This document shows positions 14,901 to 26,900 of a stretch of 64,000 bases of DNA, piece after piece (the first letter of the stretch is position 1; the number at the start of each line of letters is the position of its first letter). This DNA comes from Maniola hyperantus (Eukaryota > Arthropoda > Insecta > Lepidoptera > Nymphalidae). The DNA lies in the NCBI RefSeq assembly GCF_902806685.2, contig NC_048555.1, forward strand, positions 7,192,001 through 7,256,000. Reading direction: 5' to 3'. Position numbers and translations under genes: made by a program. Below the pieces are notes generated by a model, which searched no databases, had not been told where the DNA came from, and was given only the letters and a program-made list of their open reading frames with translations.

Positions 14901-17900
14901 CTACATACATACATCAGAAGTGTAATGTTTGCAAGGTTCATGTACCTACATAATTACCATTCCACTCATTTTTTTGCATAGTTGTGCATAAAGTATCTGC
15001 TTTTAAGGTAAATCACTAATTTTGGTATAGAAACTAACCCAAACCTACGTCTCCTGCTTGCCTGAACATTTTGGAGTGCCAATGAATATTTCAAAACTGC
15101 ATTGTCGTCAGTAAAGGCGGCTCGAAATTACATCCGAGCCGGGGGAGTCAACGAAGGTAATAAATTTATAATTCAAACGGAGCAAGCCTCATCGTGTATG
15201 ATAATGGAAAGTCAACGACTGGTCTAGTTACGCTAATAATTGAAACCTCGCCGTGTTTATATTAGCTACTCCATTATTTTAATTATGCGCTGCTGTCGTG
15301 TACTTTGATTTTATAAATCCTGTGCAAATTATAGCAGAATTTCCCTGTGAAAATTTAAAGAAAAATTCTTTGCTTAAAGCCTTGGAAACTCAATGAGTGA
15401 CGGTCGCTAACTATGGGCCTCATAAGAAAGCTCAGAGTCACTCAGCGGGCGATGGAAAGAATTATGCTTGGCGATTCTCTACGTGATTAAATCAGAAGTT
15501 AGGAGATCTGTAGGAGAACTAGAGTAACTTAACTGACATAGCTCTGCGAGTTGCGAAGCTGAAGTGGCAATGGGGGCGCCACATAGTTCAAAAAACTGAT
15601 AGACGTTGGGGTCGCAAGCAGTGGCGTGCACAGGGTTTGAAGCCAGGGTAGGCATTAGTTAGGTAGGAACCTGTTTACTGGCAGGTCATAATGAAAAATA
15701 TGGTCATAATGATAAATAGCTTACAACTGGGGTAGGCAGTGCATTTATGCCTCTATGACCTGCACGCTACTGGTCGCAAGGTGCTGGAATGGTGAACTTG
15801 CACCGGAAAGCGCATTGCTGAGTGAATCCGGTGGACGGATGAGAGAAAGAGAAATATTTAAATGAATATAATATCTATATTGAAACTTTTTCTAGACTCT
15901 AGTGTCTCCTATACGCTCCTTTACGTATCCATTATATTTCGTACCCTAACTGACACAAGTTTTCGCTAATATTATAATGAATGTGACTTCCATATTCGAG
16001 AGTCTAGTGTCAACACTGGTGTTACATTAAGGCTATTTTTGGTCTGATCTTACACATTGTCTCCTCATATGCATTAAATTGCACACCCTAAATGTATCGG
16101 CCTTGCCCCTCGTCTCGGCGTGTGCCATATACGACAAACAATTGAAAGTAATAAAGTCACGTACGTAGGCTCATCGCCCGGTTTACATGATTCGAGTAAG
16201 TTCTCATTGAAATTGGCAACGTCTACAATCCTGTGACCTGTCCTTACAAGCCATAGTTAATTGTATTAGATGAAAAGTGAGCTGTCTATTTGATTATTAG
16301 ATCTTTTAAGCACCGCGTGCTATATAAGTCCCGCAAATTGCTAATGCGCTACATAATGTTTACCTACTTATATTATGTTGACGACCTCCCTGGCGCAGTG
16401 GTAAGCGTTGTGGTCAATTGCCATCTCGACCTGTCGCGTACTATACCTATGACACTGCTACCAATCAAAGTCTTAATGTAAATCCCCCTTTCTAGTAATA
16501 ATACAGCTCTGGATATAATTTTACTGGAATAATGTGAACAAGCTTGTAGGTAAGTCAACTGTTTTCGGACGAAAAAAGTTGTTAAAGTTTTGCGCCTATA
16601 CCTACCTAAACAATATGGAAAACGATGAATCAGCAAAAAGAGTTGTTGGTTCTGTTTTAGCGACATTGTGGTCAAATGACTACTACTAACTACTTATAGA
16701 GTTTACAACATAGATAATATATTTTATGTTATATATTCCCTAAATTCGTCACAATGTTACAAATAATATTATTAACTAATTAACTTTATGTCATTCATAA
16801 TGATTGAATTAATTATAAGAATCCTAAAATAGACATTGAATATTGTTGCTGGGTAATTATCATTTTAATAGTAATTTACATTGTTAATCCCTCCGTGTGG
16901 TAAGTATATTTATTTTTACGAAAGCCTGAATAATATATTTTTTTCGGACAAAAATTAGTTAAGTATGTCCACTTCTAAAATTCAAGTTCTGTGCAAAGTA
17001 TCATAAAGATTGAGATCAAAAAGTACCTATCTACTGTAAAATAAAATCTATAAGATCGGCTCTGCGATATAAGCGTGAAAAGGTAGACAGAAAAATAGTC
17101 ATACTAGGATTTCAAATTGATGTGTGCAGTGAACTTACCTATTTTTGCTATAACTACCATAATACGACTCTACTAACTAATAAGACAGTTAACCATAAAA
17201 AATAATCATATTTTTAGGTTAGCATTACAAAAATGTTATCCCTAATCGTCTTTTTACCCAAAAAAATTTTCAATTAAATCCACGCGAACAAAGTTGACGG
17301 CAAAACTTTTCATGTATGATGTATGTAGGAGCTCTATTAAAAAGCGTAGAATAATAATTATACTTAATACCTTTTTATAATATCATGGTCTCTATAGAGT
17401 CTCTATTAAAAATATCTAGTAGCTTCACAAATTAACTTCACATATTCACAAATTAAAAAGCACCTATCGGAATATACAAGCATCATTACATAATTCACGG
17501 CTAAATTAAGAAAACTCATAAAATCCATAACGGTCAATAAAATGATGTTAAATTGAGGTGACGAGGAATTTAAGTAATTCTATTAAATATAATCCACTCA
17601 ACCCCGCGCCGGGTCTTTCAAAGGATTTTTTAAAAACAAACTGACAATCTCATCTTTCAAACGTTTAATGGCTAGACTGAACTCGACCGATTTATAAAAA
17701 ACCGACCAAGTGCGATTCAGACTCGCGCACCGAAGGTTCCGTAGGTATAGGTTACTCGGGTATTTTTTCGACATTTTGCACGATAAATCAAAACTATTTT
17801 GGATAAAAATAAATAGAAATCTGTTTTAGAATATACAGGTAAAGCCCTTTCATATGATATCCCAATTGATAGGTATAGTTATCTTACTCTGAAAATTGAA

Positions 17901-20900
17901 AATACTAATTATTTGCTCACGAGCACATTTTTTTGTGATGCAACCACAAATTCACGGTTTTCGGTTCCCTTTTTCCTTTAGAGGTACGGAACCCTAAAAA
18001 TGAGTGGGGTTTTATGGGGGCGTAATGCCGGGCGTCACATAAATGCTTTCTTTTCATTAAGAACTGGTTATTTAAGAAACACTTAATATTGACCTTCCTA
18101 AATTAATTGATGTCAATCTGAAATGTCAAAATTTTATTTGATGAAAAGTGAACTGTCTATGATTAGATCTTTTAAGCACCGCATGCTATACCAAACTGTA
18201 TTTCACATATTATGTAAGGTAGAACGAAAGGTAGGTAGTGTGGGACAACTCTTGGAACAACTGATATTTAAAAAAAATACATCTATTCGTAGTTATGTGC
18301 GTTGCTTCCGAAAGCAACGCACATAACTCCGAAAAGTTAAAGAGGTGCGGGCCTGCGATTAAATACCGTACCCACCGAATTGGACGCTGACCTCTTGAAC
18401 CTAGTGGTTTATGATGTAGTACCTAGTAGTACAATAGAATCTAGTAGATGATAGCCTAGTGGCTATCGTCGTTTTTCTAGCAGTGAAAAATAATATCCCA
18501 CGCTATTTTCTACCATCAATCATTTAAATTATCTATTCATAATAATAATATTATAAGTATGTAACATGGTTTTAAGATCCTGTTCTGTGGGCGAAAACCT
18601 TAATAACTCCAGTGTCGGTCAATATGAAATTTAGAGGCGTTATCTTGTATTAGAGACTCATAAAACTGACATTATTATCAACTAATGTTCTACACGCATT
18701 AGTGTCACAGCGAATGTTTCGACATGATGTAAGCATAGCCATATGCATCTTGGTATTGACTTACAATTTCGAGAATTTTGTCACACGCTTTTTAAATGCA
18801 ATCCCTATATGTATTAGACTAGCATATGCCCGCGACTTCATCCGCGTGGACTACACTTTCAAACCCGTATTTTACCCCCTTAGGAGTTGAAGTTTGAAGA
18901 GTCCTAGCGGATGTCTACGTCATAACAGCTAATAGCTGTTATGCATGACAAATTTCAGCCTGATCCGTCCAGTAGTTTGAGCTGTGCATCGATAGATCAG
19001 TCAGCTTTTCCTTTTGTATATCTATAGGTTTAAGTCGAAGTCTTTGACTGTAAATCTGGAATCTAAGACAACTTTCAAAAACCTTAGCGATATGTGAGAA
19101 AACGTAGCGTTCCCAGATGATATTATGATACTTGTAGTCAACGTGGACGAAATCCTGGGTATAAGCTAGTTATAAGTAAGATAATATGACATTTCTGTTA
19201 AAAAACCGGCCAAGTGCAAGTCAGGCTCGCTCACCGAAACTTCTGTACTACAGTCCTATTTTTTCGTCATTTTGCACGATAAATCAAAACTATTATGCAT
19301 AAAAATAAATGAAAATCTGTTTTAGAATGTACAGGTAAAGCTTTTTCATATGCTGCCATTATAATGACATCTTACTTTTAAAGTTAAAAATAGTAATTAT
19401 TTGTTCGCGAACACATTTTAATAATTTTTTGTGAGCTAACCACAAATTCACGGTTTTCAGATTTTTCCCCTTACGTATGCTATCAGACCTGCCAAATTTC
19501 ATAATTCTAGGTCAACGGGAAGTACCCTATAGGTTTCTTGACGGACACGACAGACAGACAACGAAGTGATCCTTTAAGGGTTCCTTTTTCTTTTTGAGGT
19601 ACGGCACCCTAAAAGTATGATTTTCCATATTTTGTTCTTTAGGCAACACGATTCTGTAATTCCTAGATACATATAGTATACCTTTATTGGCGAACCTAAT
19701 GTTCTAAGCATCATTATTCTAAATTACAGAGGGCTTAGGAATAGTCCTGAGGTATGGTTTAAATTGTAGACATTTCGCTTCGCCTGTCAATATTACGTTT
19801 CAATCATTGCACCGAACGTCGGAATAACGAATAATAATGCATCCTGTAATTTGGATAAGAGATCTGCCTACATAATATAATACTTACTATTAATACTTAT
19901 AATAGGTTGAGACTGGTAGTATTTTTAAAATTACATGTATATTTTTTTAAAGATAGTTTACTAATTTGTATAATTAATGTGACCACGAAAAAACTTAATA
20001 ACTTGAAATTGAGACAACCACTTTTGCCTACTGCACTTTCACCTATCTTCGAAACCAAATCTGGACAAAACATATTATGTACTTAACAGAATGCTTGACT
20101 TAAATATTTACGGTTAAATCTGGCCATATATTTTGTTGAAAAGAGTTTCTATACATCGTAAAAAGGAAAAAGAAAAAGACCAGTAATTTGTTAAGTACAT
20201 ATGGCTAAGTATAATAATAATTATTAGGTACTAGATGATGCCCGTGACTTCGTCCGTGTGGATTTAGGTTTTTAAAAATCCCGTGGGAACTCTTTGATTT
20301 TCCGGGATAAAAAGTAGCCTATGTCCTTCCCCGGAATGCAAGCTATATCCGTACCAAATTTCGTCAAAATCGGTTGAACGGATGGGCCGTGAAAGGCTAG
20401 CAGACAGACAGACAGACAGACACACTTTCGCATTTCTAATATTAGTACGGATGGATTATGAAAAATTTACTACTAATAAAACTGGATACTAGAAAAAATA
20501 TTTAAATCCCATTCTTTTTGGTGTCATTCATTGATTTTGATATCTATTTAAGATGATCAGCAGTTTCATTCCTGAACTCCTAAACCCATGTTCTCAGTTC
20601 CCACATGCATCTTGTATAGCGTCATAACTAACGATATAGCAAGCCAGTTATTCACGTATTAAATCCTACAATTACGGTTCGCCGGGCCCTCCACGACGCG
20701 TGTAATATGCTGACGTGTTAATCCTCCCCTGCCCGTGTAGACGTGGATCATCCGACTTGTATGAGTTGTATGACCGTAGCTAATTTAATATTGCGTAAAA
20801 TACGAGTAAAAGCTTGTTTTATACTTGCTCTATTTTGTTCTTGAATTTATCTTTGAACATCCAGTAAGTCTAGAGTAATCAAGTCAGCAGTTTTAATGGA

Positions 20901-23900
20901 GTGTTAGTAATCTCGTACATTGCAAATCAGTTATGGCTCTTCAATGTTACACAAACTTCTATTTTATAACAGCTGGTAGATTTTTAGAAGGATTAACGAA
21001 TCAGAAATTTTGACGACTTTTCTGGTGCAGTGATGAGTGCTGTGGCCTTATTAGTGGGAGGTCCAGGGGTCGATTCCCGGCAAGGGAAATTTTAAATTTA
21101 ATAATTTCTAAATTTTCTCTGGTCTAGTCTGTTGGGAGGCTTCAGCCGTGGCTAGTTACCACCCTACCGGCAAAGCCGTGCCGCCAATTGATACAGCAGG
21201 CGTTCCGGTACGATGCTGTGTAGAAACCAAAGGTGCGTGTAGGTATGGGTTTAATAAAAACTGCCCTACCCCTTCCAGGTTAGCAGGAAGATATGAATGT
21301 GAATTTCTGCCCATAAATTCAATTGAAAAATAGAACTCAAAAATATATTATGTAACTAGCTTATGCTCGCGACTTCGTCCGCATTGACTACACAAATTTC
21401 GACCCCCTATTTCACCCCGTTAGGGGTTGAATTTCCAAAAATTCTTTCTTAGCGGACGCTTACGTCATAATAGATATCTGCATGCCGAATTTCAGCCCGA
21501 TACGTCCAGTAGTTTGAGCTGTGCGTTGATAGATCAGTCAGTCAGTCAGTCAGTCACCTTTTCCTTTTATATGTTTAGATTTAAGTGTGTAATTCTGTGG
21601 GCGGTTCTGTACCAAATAAAATAAAAAAGGTGAAATTGTAGTCAAATGATCCTATAGGGGTTCTGTACCTTTTGAGGTACGGAACCCTAAAAATAAAAAC
21701 AGAGGAATAAACGGAGATCTCAATTATTTATTTTTGTTCGCAGGTAGTGGGTCGTGAAGATGTGTTAGCATCGACAGCGACGCGCGACGTGCGCTGCGGA
21801 CGGCGTCTGGTGTCCGGGCTGTTCTCACGTCCACGCCTGCCGCTGGGCTACTCCTACGTGACGACTGTCCCGCGAGGCGCTTGCCGACTCAACGTCTCTG
21901 AAATCGTCTCCAGCGAGAATTATATCGGTAACACTTAATTTGAGATTATGCATTTCAACCTAATCCATTATTCAGGCACTGGCGTGCAGCTCATAGAGTC
22001 ATAAAGGCACTGCTTACTCAAGAAATAGTTACCCTAGTTGAAATAGCTTAAAGCTCAATGTAAGTAGGTACCTTCCTAACTACTGCTTACCCTGGCTTTG
22101 AAGCCTGTGCATGCCACTGAATTCATTCTGCGTCGTATATTTAGAGCTTTTAAAAAAAATTATATAGACGACAATCATGCGTGATAAAAAGCAATGATGA
22201 GGTCTAGGTTGGAGCGCGTTTACCTAAAAGATGCCTATTTACTCTTGCCTTGAAGGTATATAGGTAAGTTATACTTGGCAGGCATACTAGAAAATTCCTG
22301 AAATACGTTTTTCTTTATTTTTAACCGAAAGTCCAAATACCAGTTTTCACATACATATATGAATTGAAAATGACGGACTTTTATAAAAAAAACTTTCATT
22401 CCTTGTGTAATTAGGGTGGAATTTCCAAAAATCCTTTATCAGTGAGTACCTACGTAGGTACCTACATTATAAAACTAATAATAAAATTTCTAATTTGTAT
22501 ACCCAGTGGCTCATGCTGTGCGCTGATAGATCAGTCAGTCAATCAGGACAAATTTTTTTTATATACCTACCTATAGATAGAATATATGATAGATGGGTCA
22601 CGATACATTAACGAACGAAGAAAATCGTTACAAATTAGGTCAACATTAAAGAAATAATTATATACGGTCAAGAAAGGTTTGATTGAACCCGGTCATACGA
22701 GTTCAATTGTAGATATACTTTGTAGTAAATTAGCAATGAACAGATGTTGCCTCCAAGGCCGTTTAATAAAGCTTTTGGGTCCACAGTGCCAATAGTATCA
22801 ATTTCAATACCTATCAATATTTTATTGACATGACTTTCTGTTCCAATACTAGGTCAATGGAACTTCAACAAAGAAAAGGGCACAAGAGCAAAGATTTATT
22901 AATAGGAATACGTACAAGGCAATTTTAATGAACATCATTATTTTATTGAACATAATTGGTGTTCTTCAAACCACCGCTGGCCCATTATGAATACGAGTCT
23001 CCTCTCGAAATGAGAAGGTTTTAGGCCATAGTTGGCCACATTGGCCTTGTGCGGATTGGCATACATACCTTTGAGGACTGTATGGAGAACTCTCAGGCAT
23101 GCAGGTTTCCTCACGATGTTTAATTACTTAAAACTCAACTCCGAAAATTTAAGAGTGCGTAACCGGGATTGAACCCCTTCACCTCCCGAATATAAGCTGA
23201 CGTCTTAACTGTTAGGTTATCTGCACGGCTCTACACGGCTATCTTTTTCAATGGTAAAATAACTGAATATCTAGGTGTAGACTGTAGATCTGGCAAGAAT
23301 GAATTGGCATCTCCTAGGCAAGTGCGCTCCGACCCATTCGGCATACCTCGTCATTATTCTGTTTCTCAGGCATAATTGTCGTCAATAGGAAGCCTTATCT
23401 CACAAAAATAAACTATAGAAGCATAGCAATAGTTCCAGTAAACAGAAACAAATCTTTATTGAAATGGGTTTTGATTGCTAGGCCGCTGGTGGTTTAATAG
23501 AGAGATGAAGAGCATGTTAGTGCAAAGATCGATGTCGAATCGATTAATAGGAATTGCAGGCGCACATTTACGGCGCATCTCTTCAATAGAGGCGCCTACG
23601 CCGCAAATTGTGAGATAAATGGAGATAGCCGCCGTTACAATTGACGGTTAATTATTTGCATGACGCACTGCAACGCTCCGGAATACCAATTTGCTGATTG
23701 TTCCGTAAACATTAAGATCAATGCAGATTATTTGCTTGTGTATTTTGAGTTTCGGAATTGGTACATTTCTGAACCTATCGTTCTACTTAGTTCCGATATA
23801 GGTCGCTACGATTTTTTTTTAATCTTGTCTGCCTGTGTCCACCCTTAGACGTTTCTGACTGCTATTCTTATCTGTATTGCTCCATCTTTCGTTTACTCCT

Positions 23901-26900
23901 GAATCCCAGGCTACCACATTTCATATTTGCAAACTTTTGTTACAAATATATTATATGTAACGAAATTTTTACAAAAATTTGATGTGTGATTAAACTAATT
24001 TTAAATTTAATACAATGAGTATTGTTTTTATCAGATAAAATGTTATTTTTCCTAAATCTTTCTTTACCGTGGCAGAAAAATCATGACAGAATACCAACTG
24101 ACATGGTCTTGTGTATCTATTTGTATTTGTATATGTATTTTGCAATTGTTCTAGCACTGAGGGTATCCAATGGGTCATACATCGTGAACGGAGAGTTCGC
24201 AGTGAGCGCCCCGGGCACTTACGAGGCGGCTGGCGCACGATTTATATACTCCCGATCTGCCAGCCTCGACAATATATTTGCGATGGGACCCATACACCAG
24301 CCTATCGATATCATGGTAATTATTCGTTTGCAACTGTGAGAATATTTGTGGCGGCGCGGCGCAATTCCGTTTTTTTTAACGCTGGGAAATGCGTTTACGC
24401 ATCCCCCCCTCCTGGAAGCCAGCCATCTAACCAGCCAGCCAACCAACTGGAGGGAAGGTATGTGGGACTCGCCGGCCGGGAGGCGACCGGAATACCCACT
24501 AAAACCCAGCGGCGCTCCTGCGCGTTGCCTGGTGACTGGGTCACGGGAACGCCGAAGTAAACCACCGCGACCCAGTCAGCGACATCCGCCGAGGCGGACC
24601 CTCCACCACCTCGCTCACGAGGTCCCCACACCGCACGTCCGAGGCGCACCGACCAAGTGCTTGCGCCTCCCGACCCAGGGACGGGGCGACAACTGCACAC
24701 TCCGCGCACGTCACCCGCGTCCCATCCTCCGCCTCGTCCGCTGTGCCCTCTGCTAGTCAGAGGGACACGCGGAGAAACCTTCCCCCTGCCAGGTCATTAG
24801 CCATGGCTAACAAAATCCCCGAAGAGAGATTATTAGCCATGTTACCGGGGTGCACCGGCCCGAATACTGCTCTTCCCCTCGGATGCCCGATGCATCCAAA
24901 AGGGACCAGCAGTACCCAGGCACACTGGGAGGCTACCTGGCTGGCACCCCGCGGCGCAAGACTGTGACCGTGGCGTGTGGAAGTCCCTACAAGTGACCTA
25001 CGTTTATCGGTTAATAATGATGATGATGAACTGTGAGAATATATTATTTTCAAAGTTATAAGGTTCGAGTCCCAAGTCAGGTCAAAAAACTTTCTATAGA
25101 AATATTCTCAGGCTGAGTTTAATAGACTTCAATATTGCTGAAAATTAAGTTGTATTTAAAACAAAACAGATTCATGGCAGCAATGTCACGCTGTTTCGTT
25201 TTTACAGTGTCTTAAGTCTATTCAAAGTCAAAGTTCGCTCTATAGATCTTAGCATCAGTTAGGTCAAGAAATGCTCAGTAGCAGCCCCGAGTTGGGATAC
25301 TTGTGGTGATACTCCCTCCCTACCCTCTTATCTCGGAGAGGACTTAAAACCTTGGTCCTTTTGCCTGATCTCACTTCTATCGTACCAGACACCCCATCGG
25401 ACTTTATGCTATCGTATTTTTTGTGCTATATAAATGCTCAGAGCTTGATTTTTCTTTGCTAATACACTTAGACCATAATGTTCCTTGTACAATTGGCTAG
25501 CCTTCTTTGAAATTAGTTACCGTCGATAAAATTCGATCTGGTGAACAATATTAATACTACTTATATCAAATATTTCATCTGAACTTTATAATTTCGCATT
25601 GTTCTAGGTCCTTTACACTCAACCGAGTCCGAATATAAAATACGAATACCTTACTGATTCATCTCAAGATGAAACTAGTAACGATATTCCGACTGCGAAC
25701 AGCGTTCCTGTCCATCATCCAGTGCCGAGACACCATCGTCACCACAACTCTGAATCTCATACGAGAACTTTGGATAAATCCGGCCCTTCGTTGTCAAATC
25801 CAGGAGAATCAAACTCTATTGAAAACCAGTATCAAATAGACAGTAATATTATTGGAGACAGAAAGTTTATGTGGAAAATTTTGTCGTATACACAATGCTC
25901 GAGAACTTGTGGAGGTGGGCTTCAAATAGGGAAATTTAAATGTGTGGAAGTTAGTGACAAGGAGGATCGGGAGATTTCTCCTGTTCACTGCACGGGATCG
26001 CCACCTTCTTCCCGTCGCAGAAGATGTGGTGTAACGCCTTGTCCACCACGTTGGAGGGCTGCAGCTTGGGGACCTTGTCCTGTTTGTGGACCAGCACATC
26101 GAACTAGAATTGTGGGATGCGTTCAGGATCATGCTCGAGGAATCACAAAGGTAAATGTTTATTTTTCTTTGGAAGATTTTTTTTATTTACCTTAATAGCT
26201 GGGCTCTACTATCACTAATGGTGGATCCATCTTAAAAGTACTTGGGTGCTTGTCCATTATAGCGGATCGGAGCGTGGACGTGTTCAGCAGACCAATCAGA
26301 TTACTCAGAGATGACGTAATAAAATTAACACGTACTCTGTCAGTATAATTTAATTGGTCTACACCATTGCACTGTTTGACACATGTCCGCTCCATTCGAT
26401 GGTATTCCACACCCTAAATTCGTCAACCTTATAGCTCTTCCTAATTTTCTCTTAATTTTTACTGTTACTGTGACGATCACAATCACTAATTCTGATTGGC
26501 TGACACTTGTTCACTAATAGCTACAATACATTACAATGAATTGTTAAAACAAGGAATACCATAAATTCAGCCAATCACAATTGAGATTGTTACAATCTCA
26601 ATGATTGATGCAGCATTTGCGGAATCACCTGTAACTAATATGATTTTTATTTCGCAGATAAGTGACCAAAAATGTCCCCTACCAATGCCACCAAGTAAAG
26701 AAGTATGTGATGTCCCCAATTGCGATGGCACGCCTAACACTAGAGACGCACCACGACTGGACGCTCGTCGACAAGTTCGACCAAACGATCACGTAGATAC
26801 ATTCCGTGAGGGACCAGTGTTATCACTCGTGTCTAATGTTTCGGATAATGAAATCAGCCACGTCAAACCTTTCAGTTTCAGTGCGGTTGGAGGATGGCTG

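Larger units (their letters stand above)
8923..21743 (+). other. Gene A intron 1 (12.8 kb)
   Basis: Donor GTAAGT, acceptor TTCGCAG. Holds two foldback MITEs, the RTE relic with nested hAT MITE, the 84-nt hairpin, S1 SINE and several dispersed repeats. A 5' intron this long often carries enhancers, but none can be identified here. Confidence 0.7.

Noticed and set aside
24346..25053. Overlapping open frames of 75-149 codons on both strands
   Set aside because: They overlap one another in several frames within a GC-rich retroelement insertion; the lack of stops follows from composition. Only the exon 3 part (24155-24315) is host coding.
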